Source of the DNA: Candidatus Butyricimonas faecavium
Lineage (GTDB): Bacteria > Bacteroidota > Bacteroidia > Bacteroidales > Marinifilaceae
Reading direction: 5' to 3'
Assembly (NCBI GenBank): GCA_944321125.1
Contig: CALUKD010000014.1
Location: 1 to 64,000, forward strand
Length of the DNA: 64,000 nt
Shown here piece after piece: positions 8,673 through 17,001 of the stretch; position 1 is the stretch's first letter; each line of letters starts with the position of its first letter. Below the pieces are notes generated by a model that saw nothing but the letters and a program-made list of their open reading frames with translations, had not been told where the DNA came from and searched no databases. The position numbers and the translations under genes are program-made.

Positions 8673-9506
8673 TCAGATGCTGTGAACGGGAGAACTACCG
8701 TACAATCCTTTATATGCCTTGGAGAAATGAGATAAGTTTTTGAAACCTACTTCGTAGCAGATGTCGGTCACTTTCCGTGCGCCGGATAGTATGAGCATAT
8801 GTGCGGCTTCTAACCTGCGGCGTATTACCCATTTTTTAGGAGACAGGTCGCTCACTTTACTAAAATCACGTTTGAAAGTGGCAAGGCTCCGCCCGGTGTA
8901 ATTGGCCATTTCCTCCAGCGTGAGGTCGTTCATGTAGTTTTGTTCCATAAACTTCATGATGTCTATCTTCCATGGGTCGGTAAAATCAAAAAGCGATGCA
9001 TACAGATTCTTATCCGTGTTCAGCAAAACATATATGCCTTCTGTCATCTTCAGTTCCAGAAGTTCGTCTGTGGGGCGGATACCCGAATTAAAATAAGGTG
9101 TCATAGACTCGAACAGGCTTACTATGTCGGGGCGATTTGACGGTAGCCTGTATAGGCTGACTTTGCTCCGTTGTGCATTTCCCGGCAGGCTTTCCTTGTC
9201 CAGACGGGTGTAAAAGTTACGTAGGAATTTGTTTGTGAACATTAGGAATATGGCTTTGAACTGTTCCCCCTCGTACCCTTGTTTGGTCAGTTGCACGCTG
9301 AAATCCTTGCGGATGAATGCACAATCACCTTTATGCAACTTGGTCACTTTCTTGCGCTCCTTTATTTCTAATTCTCCGGAACACATGTAGACCAGCACAT
9401 GCGAATGATTGCGGTGCAGACAGCTCTTTCCATTGTCAAAATACATGGCGAGAAAAATGTCCGAGTAACGTAAAGTATTGATTCCTTTCAAATTGTTTGT
9501 TTCCAT
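8673..9506 (-). CDS. AraC family transcriptional regulator
   Basis: A 277-residue regulator with an N-terminal cupin-like sensing domain (NHSHVLVYMCSGE...KLHKGDCAFI) and a C-terminal double helix-turn-helix (LEEMANYTGRSLATFKRDF, then VTDICYEVGFKNLSHFSKAY). I chose the ATG at 9506: an upstream in-frame TTG at 9527 lies inside or next to a TAnnTTTG -7 box (9525-9532), so it would not be in the transcript. It probably controls the SDR and acetyltransferase genes downstream on the same strand. The ligand is unknown. Confidence 0.9.
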   Translation of the reverse strand: METNNLKGINTLRYSDIFLAMYFDNGKSCLHRNHSHVLVYMCSGELEIKERKKVTKLHKGDCAFIRKDFSVQLTKQGYEGEQFKAIFLMFTNKFLRNFYTRLDKESLPGNAQRSKVSLYRLPSNRPDIVSLFESMTPYFNSGIRPTDELLELKMTEGIYVLLNTDKNLYASLFDFTDPWKIDIMKFMEQNYMNDLTLEEMANYTGRSLATFKRDFSKVSDLSPKKWVIRRRLEAAHMLILSGARKVTDICYEVGFKNLSHFSKAYKGLYGSSPVHSI

Positions 9507-9524
9507 CTTTAATTGTTTTAATGG

Positions 9525-9532
9525 CAAAGGTA
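9525..9532 (-). promoter_or_regulatory. -7 box for the AraC gene
   Basis: TACCTTTG on the reverse strand fits TAnnTTTG and predicts a start of transcription near 9518, about 12 nt before the ATG at 9506. It argues against the TTG start at 9527. Confidence 0.45.
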
Positions 9533-9671
9533 GGCATTTATATCATAATTAATTTGCTGTAAGGCTCAAGTTTGACATGTTATCGTCGTTCTTGGATTGT
9601 TTGTAAAGGGTTAGATATGATTGTCATAATGAGAAGATAGCAAATTTCGGTATGCCCGAAGCACAAACTTG

Positions 9672-10196
9672 CTATCCCCCCGTTGATTGCCTTTCCATGT
9701 CAAGAACATCCTTTTTTCTTCCTTTGCTCAGTTCGATGGCCTCCTTACCCGTCATATGATCAGGTGTAATTTCCACCATCAGCAAATAATTGAAATCTTT
9801 GGCTATTTCAGCCTCCATGCCGGCTTCTCCATGTGAGTACTTGTCTGCCAATAAGCGCAAGGCAAGCTGTTTTTTGTTCTCGTCTGTCAGAATACGTGCT
9901 TTGCCAAATACTATCACGCTCCGAAAATAAGTGGTAAACTCGGCAGGTCTGATTTCATCCCGTTCTACCACGCAGAACGAAACTTTGTCATCCCGCAGGA
10001 TGGCATCTACTTTATGACCTGTCACGGCACTGTGAAAGTATATCTTTCCATTAGCATACACATAGCTGATAGGTACGGCATACGGGTAACCGTTATCTCC
10101 ATGAAGAGCCAGCGTCCCACTAGTCATCCTTTCAAGGATGGCAACGCATTCTTCGGTTGGCAAGGATTGCCGTTTACGGCGCATTTCTCTAAACAT
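9672..10196 (-). CDS. Pyridoxamine 5'-phosphate oxidase family flavoprotein, Nim-like
   Basis: A 174-residue split-barrel FMN-binding protein. The N-terminus MFREMRRKRQ, the segment GTLAL..DNGYPYAVPISYVY, and KIYFHSAVTGHKVDAI (His55, His61) match the group that includes 5-nitroimidazole resistance (Nim) proteins and many uncharacterised flavin reductases. Whether it reduces nitroimidazoles cannot be told from sequence; most Nim-like chromosomal genes have unknown roles. It lies 12 bp downstream of a truncated SugE/Gdx-type gene and reads on the same strand as the AraC/SDR block. Confidence 0.85.
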   Translation of the reverse strand: MFREMRRKRQSLPTEECVAILERMTSGTLALHGDNGYPYAVPISYVYANGKIYFHSAVTGHKVDAILRDDKVSFCVVERDEIRPAEFTTYFRSVIVFGKARILTDENKKQLALRLLADKYSHGEAGMEAEIAKDFNYLLMVEITPDHMTGKEAIELSKGRKKDVLDMERQSTGG

Positions 10197-10208
10197 ATCG
10201 TTCTGTTA

Positions 10209-10292
10209 TTAAATCATTTTCCTCATCTTACCCAAACAGAAAGCAAAAGCCGTTTCAAACAATCCGGCAACGATCAGAATAATCCAGTTCAT
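10209..10292 (-). pseudogene. N-terminal fragment of a SugE/Gdx-type SMR transporter
   Basis: This 27-codon reading frame begins MNWIILIVAGLFETAFAF and matches the first transmembrane helix of small multidrug resistance proteins of the SugE/Gdx (guanidinium exporter) type. It includes the essential membrane Glu at position 13. Intact members have about 105 residues and four helices. Here the frame ends at two consecutive TAA codons after LGKMRKMI, 12 bp before the Nim-like gene. It is best explained as the stub left by a deletion. No downstream part of the gene is visible. Confidence 0.75.
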
Positions 10293-10480
10293 ACGGCTTT
10301 CTTATTTCTTTGATAATATGTGAAATATGTATGCAAAGGTAATGCTTTTCCCATTTTCGTTTCGCATTTGATAAAAATGCCATGTCTCTTTTTTATTATT
10401 ATATAAAACTATAAATCAATGAGTTAATGCTTTTTTTGATCTTGATAATTATCAAATCCCGTTAGTTAAAGATACAGAAA

Positions 10481-10511
10481 AGCCAACTGATTTATTTTAA
10501 ATCAGTTGGCT
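10481..10511 (-). terminator. Terminator after the PepSY-like gene at 10545
   Basis: Perfect 14-bp stem AGCCAACTGATTTA / TAAATCAGTTGGCT with a 3-nt loop, 33 bp downstream of the stop codon on the reverse strand. It can work in both directions. Confidence 0.8.
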
Positions 10512-10544
10512 GATATTTTATTTTTTAGGAATATCCTTGTTTTA

Positions 10545-11390
10545 TTAATTTTTGGGAATTGCCGATATGATTTTAAGCTTATTTACATCTATCATGATAT
10601 CAAATTCCCGGTCTCCTTGTTCTACTTCGAAGATGTAAACAAGAGAACCGTCGGCTCTTTCTTCGTAATCAATGTCGTCAATCCGGTAATTGGCGTAAGA
10701 AGAATTTTTCAACACGTTCATCACGTTGGCAGGTACGTTGTTTTGCCATATTTCCCACGTGGTGACAACCCATTGATTTTGATGATTGAATACGACTTCT
10801 TTCATGATTTGATTATCAATGATATCAATCTTCAATAATCCTTTATCTTGATCAATTTCCACGATGTTGGCTTGTGGATACTTTTGTCGAATGAATTGTA
10901 ATACTACTTGTGGGGCACTTTCCGGTTGATAACCTCTACTGTCATTATCCATGAGTGTTTTTACCAAAGTTCCATTTTCCAGGTAATGTAGAGCAACTTC
11001 TTGTTCTCCAAGTTCTACTTCGATAATATAGATTGTCTCCATTCCTGTTCTTTCCAGTTTATCAACGTCTTCTACTTCCCATTTACCATATTCTCCGGAT
11101 TCAAAGCTGTTACGGATTACCACGGGTAAAGAGCTGTACCTGACATTACTTTCTGTCATTACCCATTGACCATCGTTGTTGAACCATGCTTCTGCTTCAA
11201 TGAAATTTATATGGAATTCAGCAACTTGATATGTATTTTTTACTTCCCATTCTACCCGATTTGCCGAGGGGTATTTGGTTTTAAATGCGTTCACAACGTT
11301 TTGGGGCGGAGTGTAGCTGCTGTTTTTGCAGCTACAGAAGGCAACCGTAGTCGTGAACATGATTAATGCGGTAACTAATGATATTTTCAT
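10545..11390 (-). CDS. PepSY-like domain lipoprotein, copy 2
   Basis: A 281-residue predicted lipoprotein (Cys21 in AFCSCKN). It has two repeats of the Bacteroidota PepSY-like fold, each built from a V..F..KYP.A..VEW/VEID helix and strands ending in a W.....ES or W.V.TWE motif (about 30-150 and 160-280). Such proteins are periplasmic, of unknown function, and often sit under two-component control. It is a paralogue of the gene at 11432-12292, 41 bp away and probably in the same operon, downstream of a response regulator/kinase pair on the same strand. Confidence 0.78.
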   Translation of the reverse strand: MKISLVTALIMFTTTVAFCSCKNSSYTPPQNVVNAFKTKYPSANRVEWEVKNTYQVAEFHINFIEAEAWFNNDGQWVMTESNVRYSSLPVVIRNSFESGEYGKWEVEDVDKLERTGMETIYIIEVELGEQEVALHYLENGTLVKTLMDNDSRGYQPESAPQVVLQFIRQKYPQANIVEIDQDKGLLKIDIIDNQIMKEVVFNHQNQWVVTTWEIWQNNVPANVMNVLKNSSYANYRIDDIDYEERADGSLVYIFEVEQGDREFDIMIDVNKLKIISAIPKN

Positions 11391-11431
11391 AGTTTAAATT
11401 TTAATGTTTTTTTCTCTTACGTTACTGCGAT

Positions 11432-12292
11432 TTAAAAGTTGCCTTTTATTTCTTCTATAATATTTCCAGCCATATCAACTTTTACGATTTTTTCTTGATC
11501 GCCTTTTTCTAGTTCGAAGAAATAATATTTGCTACCGTCTGCATTTTCTATATAATCAATATCGTCAGTTCTGTATCCGGAGTATGCATTTTCTACCTTC
11601 GTTTTGATATCTTGTATCTCAGGTTCTCTGGTACTGATATCCCAAGTTGTGTGTAACCATTCGTTGGCATTATTGAAATATACTTCTTTAGCTCTATTGT
11701 CATGTAAAATGTCAATTTCGGTCATTCCTTTTTCAATTTCAATATCTATAATTTTGGCACCTGAATAGTTTTCATTGATAAAGTTTTCCAAGACTTCCGG
11801 AACTGTGGTCGGTTGGTAGTTGTTATTGTTGTCAGTGTCTTCTACGATTTTGATTAGAGTTCCGTCTTCAGCGTACGATAAGTCGAATTCTTGTTTACCT
11901 TTTTCAACTTCAATCACGTACATGGTTTCCATTTCAAATCTTTCCAGCATATCAATGTCTTCAACTTTCCAATCTTTGTATTCTGTTTGGTTGAATGCAT
12001 TTTTTACTGCCTCAGGAAGATCGTTGATGGATAAAATGTCACTTTCTGTCATCACCCATTCTCCCGTGGAGGTGATCCATGCTTCTTTCTCAACGTTGTT
12101 GTCCCGGAAATCAGCCACATAGTAATTATTCTTCATTTCCCACTCAACCCGTTGTGCGTTTGGATATTTTTGATGTAATGCATTTACAATTTTTTCATCC
12201 GGAGTGTAGTTATCATCATCGTCGTCATTACAACCTGTAAAAACGAATCCAGCTAGCAATAGAGAAGCGAAAATAGTCATTTTTGTTTTCAT
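11432..12292 (-). CDS. PepSY-like domain lipoprotein, copy 1
   Basis: A 286-residue lipoprotein (Cys21 in VFTGCND) followed by an acidic DDDDD spacer and two PepSY-like repeats with the hallmark KYPNAQRVEWEMKN and later NYSGAKIIDIEIEKG. It shares motif order throughout with the downstream gene, showing a tandem duplication. The ligand is unknown; homologues have been proposed to bind or inhibit peptidases, which is not shown for this subfamily. A near-consensus -7 element (TTACTTTG on the reverse strand, 12347-12354) lies about 55 bp upstream of the start. Confidence 0.8.
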   Translation of the reverse strand: MKTKMTIFASLLLAGFVFTGCNDDDDDNYTPDEKIVNALHQKYPNAQRVEWEMKNNYYVADFRDNNVEKEAWITSTGEWVMTESDILSINDLPEAVKNAFNQTEYKDWKVEDIDMLERFEMETMYVIEVEKGKQEFDLSYAEDGTLIKIVEDTDNNNNYQPTTVPEVLENFINENYSGAKIIDIEIEKGMTEIDILHDNRAKEVYFNNANEWLHTTWDISTREPEIQDIKTKVENAYSGYRTDDIDYIENADGSKYYFFELEKGDQEKIVKVDMAGNIIEEIKGNF

Positions 12293-12476
12293 AGCGTATA
12301 ATTTTTAATGTTTATATTTCTTTGTTTTCATGTTAATTTCTGAAGACAAAGTAAAGGTGTGATTTGGGAAAGATTTGGGAATTTGTCAGTTTATTAAAGC
12401 ATAATTCATGATTTAATATTTTTTTAGATTTGATGATTATTGAAAAATATCGGTCTTATAGGTAGAAATTTTCAAT

Positions 12477-13745
12477 TTAGAACCGTAGGTCGAAGTGGTG
12501 TTTACCATCGAAGAAATAGGAAATTTGAAAATGATATAGATTGATGATACTTTGGACGATGGCAAGCCCCAAGCCCGTTGATTCTTTCTTTTTATTATCG
12601 GCTTGGTAAAAGCGGGTGAAAAGACGAGATTGATCTAATGAGTCTCCCTCTGTACTATTGGCGAATGTGACTCCTGATGACTGGATGTGAACGATGATAT
12701 TCCCCTCGTTTGGCGTGTGTATCATCGCATTTTTTAGTAAGTTCGTAATTAATATATTTGCTAATGATTCATTCATCCGGACATTACAAATAGCATCTTC
12801 TTTTATCTCGATGTGTAGTTTTTTATGTTCATAGATTTCTTGAAAGTCTTCTGTAAGTTCCTTAATTATTGGGTTTAATGTAATTTCTTTTATTTCATGG
12901 AATTGGCCATTTTCGATACGGGAGAGCAGTAACAATGATTTATTAAGTTTCACTATACGTCCGATATTTCGATGAATGTCTTCAAGTTCTTCCAATTGTC
13001 CTTCCGTGCAATCGGGACGTTCTGCCAATAATTCCAGTTTATTTTGACAGATTGCCAAAGGGGTTTGAAGTTCGTGGGATGCATTTTCGATGAATTGTTT
13101 CTGTTGAGAGTACATTTCTTCGTTACGGCGGGTCATTTTTAATATTGTATCGTTCAGTTTCTGGAATTCTTTGATTTTCGTTGGGTTTTTCAAAGGAGAA
13201 TTTTTACCACCGAGGGTAAAGTTGTTTAACCAATCCAGTAGTTTATAAAGAGGGGACAGGCTTTTTCTGAAAACAAATTCGGAAACGACCAAAATGCAAA
13301 TAAGTAATGTCACGTACAAGATTACGATAGACCATAGGATAGCTATAATCATGTCACCTTGCTCTAGTGTTGAAATCATGATTGTCAGTTCATAAAACTT
13401 TTTGTCTTGTCCCTGAAAAGCTGTTTTTAATACCCGAACGGGATCAAATTCGTATTCGATTTCATAAAAACGAGTTGAGTCGAAATATCGCTCTTCGTAA
13501 TGAATTGCTTGTGTTTCGGATATTTCTTTAATGAAGTATTGACTCATCAAGTCACTGTTATTGTGAATGGCAGCCGTGTCTCTCAAGACCTGCTGTATGA
13601 TGAGATGTTTGTAATTTTCCAGACTATCGTCCGTTTCGTCTAAAATTTCATCCAGTATACTGAAAAAGAAAAAGCCTGCCCAGAACGTGAGGATGACGAT
13701 CATCACGATAGAGAGTTTGCTTATGGTATGGTGGATGAGTTTCAT
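12477..13745 (-). CDS. Membrane sensor histidine kinase
   Basis: A 422-residue kinase. Two transmembrane helices (about 10-30 and 135-157) flank a periplasmic sensor of roughly 100 residues. The cytoplasmic part has an H-box NASHELQTPLA with phospho-acceptor His224, an N-box (LITNLLKNAMIHT), and G-box TGLGLAIVQS. It overlaps the response regulator gene by 4 bp (ATGA), so the two are translationally coupled. The PepSY-like genes next door are likely targets or signalling partners. Confidence 0.93.
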   Translation of the reverse strand: MKLIHHTISKLSIVMIVILTFWAGFFFFSILDEILDETDDSLENYKHLIIQQVLRDTAAIHNNSDLMSQYFIKEISETQAIHYEERYFDSTRFYEIEYEFDPVRVLKTAFQGQDKKFYELTIMISTLEQGDMIIAILWSIVILYVTLLICILVVSEFVFRKSLSPLYKLLDWLNNFTLGGKNSPLKNPTKIKEFQKLNDTILKMTRRNEEMYSQQKQFIENASHELQTPLAICQNKLELLAERPDCTEGQLEELEDIHRNIGRIVKLNKSLLLLSRIENGQFHEIKEITLNPIIKELTEDFQEIYEHKKLHIEIKEDAICNVRMNESLANILITNLLKNAMIHTPNEGNIIVHIQSSGVTFANSTEGDSLDQSRLFTRFYQADNKKKESTGLGLAIVQSIINLYHFQISYFFDGKHHFDLRF

Positions 13746-14428
13746 GCTTCCGGGGTTGTGATTAATTTGTATCCGAACCCGTATACTGCTTTTATCTCTG
13801 GAATGGCTTCGGCGTTTTTCATTTTTTTACGTAAGTTTTTTACTTGAGAATAAATGAAATCAAGACTGTCAGCCTGATCGATGTTGTCTCCCCAAACGGC
13901 TTCTGCCAGTGTCGTTTTATTAATTAGCCGGTTGGGGTTGGTGACGAAATAATAGAGTAAGTCAAACTCTTTTCGATTGAGTTTTAGTTCTTCTCCATTG
14001 ATGAATACGGTATGGTCATCGGGATGGAGAATCAGATTTTCAATTTCAATTTCAGTATTCCCGTCTGTTTGATGGCGTCGGATCACGGATTTTACCCGGG
14101 CGTGTAGTTCTGCCAGATGGAAGGGTTTTGCCAAATAGTCGTCTGCTCCAAGATCGAGGCCCGTGACCTTGTCTTCAATAGAATCTTTGGCAGACACGAT
14201 AATCACGCTTTCACGTTTTTTCAATTTTTTCAATTCTTCTAAAATGGAGAGCCCATTCCCTCCGGGAAGCATGATATCTAGTAGAATGCAATCATAGTCA
14301 TAATCATTGATTTTTTGTAAAGCTGTGGGGTAATCAACCGCAGTTTCAACGATAAAACGTTCTTTTTCAAGCGAACGGGTCATTACTTCCCGTAAGTCTT
14401 TTTCATCTTCAATGATTAGTATTTTCAT
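13742..14428 (-). CDS. OmpR/PhoB-family response regulator
   Basis: A 228-residue two-domain regulator. The receiver domain has acidic residues Glu7/Asp8, phospho-acceptor Asp51 in LLDIMLP and Lys101 in the conserved AKPF. The winged-helix output domain (about 130-225) contains LNRKEFDLLYYF and VRNLRKK-like recognition elements, ending GFGYKL. It is the first gene of the regulator/kinase pair. A TAnnTTTG box lies 22 bp upstream of the start codon. Confidence 0.95.
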   Translation of the reverse strand: MKILIIEDEKDLREVMTRSLEKERFIVETAVDYPTALQKINDYDYDCILLDIMLPGGNGLSILEELKKLKKRESVIIVSAKDSIEDKVTGLDLGADDYLAKPFHLAELHARVKSVIRRHQTDGNTEIEIENLILHPDDHTVFINGEELKLNRKEFDLLYYFVTNPNRLINKTTLAEAVWGDNIDQADSLDFIYSQVKNLRKKMKNAEAIPEIKAVYGFGYKLITTPEA

Positions 14429-14449
14429 GGCTTCTTGTATTTCTTAAAA

Positions 14450-14457
14450 CAAAAGTA
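14450..14457 (-). promoter_or_regulatory. -7 box for the response regulator/kinase operon
   Basis: TACTTTTG on the reverse strand fits TAnnTTTG and lies 22 bp upstream of the response regulator ATG. No clear -33 box. Confidence 0.42.
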
Positions 14458-14499
14458 ATAATTTATTCTGGAAAGAATTTGGAATAAATTTAAAATTAG

Positions 14500-15092
14500 T
14501 TCTTGCTGTGACCATCAGTTTCATGCCGACAAAGCTACAGGAGGGTGAGGCCGAATATTTTATGGAGACCAATTAATATGTGGCCGGAAGCCGTTGATGT
14601 GGCGAAAACACATAAATCCTACGTGTTGGTAGCCGTTTGGGCCCACGGATTACCTCTGGTGGAGGCGGGTAAACTACACGTGAAAATGGTTGCAACTTGC
14701 TTGAAACAGCCTAATGCTATCAGTGTTTATGTTTCCGGTACAGTGTTCCAACCGAAGTTTTATATCAAGGTGGTATTTATGATGGAGGACGATGAGGATA
14801 TCTTGCCTGTGTTGGTTTGGATGTATTTGGGGTTATCCAGAGCAAAGAGGGGAATACCCTGTACATGTGTGGGATGACAACTTTCGGTAAAGAAGAGATA
14901 GAAATATTGGGGAGTAAACATGAGTTGCCCGAGTTACAGAGATTTGTGCTTGAGATAGTCTGGAATGTTATCGGTTCGGATGTGGCATTACATGAAGGAG
15001 TGTTATTAGGAAGCAATAATAATCTGAAATTGCCGATTATTCGATGGGGAGGAGTAGCCGTGGAAGGAGAGACTTTAAAGATCAGTTATTAG
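14500..15092 (+). pseudogene. Frameshifted, 5'-truncated DUF4261 gene
   Basis: Three overlapping reading frames together spell the C-terminal part of a DUF4261-type protein. Frame one gives LAVTISFMPTKLQEGEAEYF, then a stop at 14575. Frame two gives WPEAVDVAKTHKSYVLVAVW onward to the 'PVLVWMYLGL' region. Frame three resumes with QSKEGNTLYMCGMTTFGKEE and continues to the end (GVAVEGETLKISY). So there is one frameshift near 14572 and another near 14835. The N-terminal portion expected for the family is missing; it abuts the response-regulator promoter. Family naming is from memory of its motifs. Confidence 0.75.
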
Positions 15093-15147
15093 GTAGATAG
15101 ATTTATTTGGGTAATGTCTTTAGGTGTAAATTTATCCGGTGTATAAA

Positions 15148-15177
15148 TTTGATATTATCAGCGATTCGTTATCTTTG
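15148..15177 (+). promoter_or_regulatory. Promoter of the ECF sigma factor gene
   Basis: TTTG (15148-15151), an 18-bp spacer and TATCTTTG (15170-15177) form a good Bacteroidota primary-sigma promoter 36 bp upstream of the start codon. Expression of the sigma factor therefore looks housekeeping rather than autoregulated. Confidence 0.7.
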
Positions 15178-15213
15178 CGTGTGACAAACTCTTGGAACAG
15201 GAGAATATAATGC

Positions 15214-15789
15214 ATGGAAAGTGATGATATACTTGTGGGATTAAAGAGTCGGAACGAGGTGGCTTTGTCAACTCTTTTTGATATGTATTACGAGAAGTTA
15301 TATCTTTTCGCTGAAAAATATATCTATGATTCTGATAAGGCACATGACATTGTGCAGGATGTTTTCTTGAAAATATGGGAGAATGCCGAACGTTTGGAAT
15401 TGAAGTCTTCTATCCAACACTATCTTTTTACTTCCGTTCGTAATGGTTGCCTGAATTACTTGAAAAGCTTACAAATAGAGGACCGTAATAACCGTAAATA
15501 TGCCGAGACTTACATCGAGTCTCAAAATGTAGATATGGTGGAAGATGAAGAGTTGTTTGCCAAAATTCGGCAAGTACTGAATGAGTTACCGGATCGGTGT
15601 CGGGAGGTGTGTTTATTGCGTTTTGTTGAGGGATACAAATATAATGAGATTGCTGTTGCTTTGAAAATGAACGAGAATACTGTGAAAGCACAATTACATC
15701 GCGGAATGGAACGGTTGAGATCGGCTTTTTCCTATTATGATTATGTCGTGTTGCTTGGTATTTTGGGACGATTATTCATGGAACGTTGA
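15214..15789 (+). CDS. ECF RNA polymerase sigma-70 factor
   Basis: A 191-residue ECF sigma factor: region 2 (about 15-80) with the polymerase-binding DIVQDVFLKIWE, and region 4 (about 115-175) with LPDRCREVCLLRFVEGYKYNEIA and a helix-turn-helix including NENTVKAQLHRG. Homologues pair with a FecR anti-sigma and an STN-bearing SusC. Here fecR starts 1.2 kb downstream, separated by antisense pseudogene debris, whereas such pairs are usually adjacent. It is the likely activator of the fecR-susC locus at 17.0-34.3 kb. Confidence 0.93.
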   Translation: MESDDILVGLKSRNEVALSTLFDMYYEKLYLFAEKYIYDSDKAHDIVQDVFLKIWENAERLELKSSIQHYLFTSVRNGCLNYLKSLQIEDRNNRKYAETYIESQNVDMVEDEELFAKIRQVLNELPDRCREVCLLRFVEGYKYNEIAVALKMNENTVKAQLHRGMERLRSAFSYYDYVVLLGILGRLFMER

Positions 15790-15800
15790 ATTTATATACT

Positions 15801-16441
15801 TTTCGTGTGTTCAAAATTTACGAATGTCGTGTCAGAGGAGTTTGTTTTCAATGAGGATTAGGTAAACGTATGGACCGTAAATTTGTCGGGAGGAAGTTCT
15901 CAGGTAAGGAAAATATCTTTTCTTCCGGATTACCTCGTTTCCCTAGCAGGGGGTAGATAACGGTGTCCTTTACTTGCGTGTCGAGAAGAATCATCTACAA
16001 ATTATCTTCGTCTTTGGTTATTGGCGATAACGGTTGTCGGGAGCATTCTACCTGAATAGTACGTTCTCTGTCTAGGAGATAGATTTGGATCTTTAGGGTA
16101 TTAATTCTCCTGCCGAGCAGGTTATCTACTCAGGTTCTATCTTCGTTTCGAGTGTGCTTTCATTAATGTTCACGACATTTTGGTTCTATTTGATGAATAC
16201 TCTTCGAGCTTGGACTCTCGAATCTCCGGGAAATCCCACGATAATCGCTTGGTAAAACGTGTATGCCAGTTGGATTATTTTTTTGAAATGGAGTTGTTGC
16301 ACACGTTGAGCTACCGATTTCTTTTTACTTTTAAAAACGATTTTGGCTTTTACCACGTTTTTTCTTTTTGTATTTGCACAGGGTTATGTTTCTCACAGGA
16401 CTGGAAGCTCTTTCCAAGATTGTAGAATTAAATATAGCCAT
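15801..16441 (-). pseudogene. Decayed DUF6266 gene, second copy of gene B
   Basis: Reverse-strand sequence collinear with the intact gene at 5476-6114 but full of stops and indels. From 16441 it reads MAIFNSTILERAS (intact: MAIFHSHIFDNAS), then NITLCKYK (intact: NITMCKYK), then in-frame stops. Further in, the DNA around 15960-16030 still aligns with 5640-5710 at nearly the same distance from the start. The 3' end is approximate. Orientation and order relative to the gene-A remnant match the intact pair. Confidence 0.82.
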
Positions 16442-16665
16442 GTCTTAGAGTTAGAAGTGAAAGTTGAAAATAAATGCTCTCCGAAAAGGAGTCCCGGCCT
16501 TCGTTGGTAAAGAAACTGAACACGTGTACCGTTGGACGCCCCAAAGAGAAGGTTGCTTTCTCGTCTTATCGTGTTGCACCCGTGTCGGTGATGATTTTGA
16601 CTCGGAATAGCTCGTCTTCGTAAATTGCGACTGCGATTAGCAAATCTAATCTGTACCATACTTTT
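16442..16665 (-). pseudogene. Truncated DUF6266 remnant, second copy of gene A
   Basis: Only the C-terminal third of a gene-A homologue survives. Its reverse-strand translation gives AIYEDELFRVKIITDTG (intact gene at 6148-6792: VIYDNEPFRVQIIENTG) and, in the same frame after an internal stop, FFTNEGRDSFSESIYF (intact: FFTNSDRDSFTNSRYF). The N-terminal two thirds are gone. An 88-codon open frame across this region in another frame is accidental. Confidence 0.85.
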
Positions 16666-17001
16666 GCTGTTATTGAAAATACTAATACTAAACCATACTT
16701 TTATTGTTTACTTTTTGTAAACTGAATGAAGATATATCTAAAAATGATTTCTACTAAGTTAAATAAGTATAAAGCTAGCTAAAATGGAGAGAAAGTGGTA
16801 GTTCTATGTGGGATAAGTTGGGGGATTGTTAAGTAGTTTTGAGGTAATAGGTACTCAAGAAGAGGGGGGTGGGAAGGAAATGATATAGCGTGTGTTAGAA
16901 TGTGGATGTAATTTTTTTTGCCTTTTTTGAAAAAAAGATGATTTTCTTGTAAACATTTTGAGGGGGGAGTTTGTCTTTATAATGTAATCAGCGGAGAAGA
17001 T
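16666..17001. other. Gene-free region upstream of fecR
   Basis: 336 bp without a credible gene. Between about 16910 and 16985 there is a run of eight T, a GAAAAAAAG tract, then GAGGGGGGAG followed by TTTGTCTTTATAATG just upstream of fecR. This may contain the ECF-sigma-dependent promoter, but I cannot fix -35 and -10 positions from one sequence. Confidence 0.4.

Noticed and set aside
14817-15092. A free-standing 91-residue gene
   Set aside because: Its translation continues the preceding frame's domain after a frameshift, so it is the end of a broken DUF4261 gene.
16393-16659. An 88-residue gene on the reverse strand
   Set aside because: It is in a different frame from the DUF6266 remnant and shows no family match; it arises by chance within the pseudogene.
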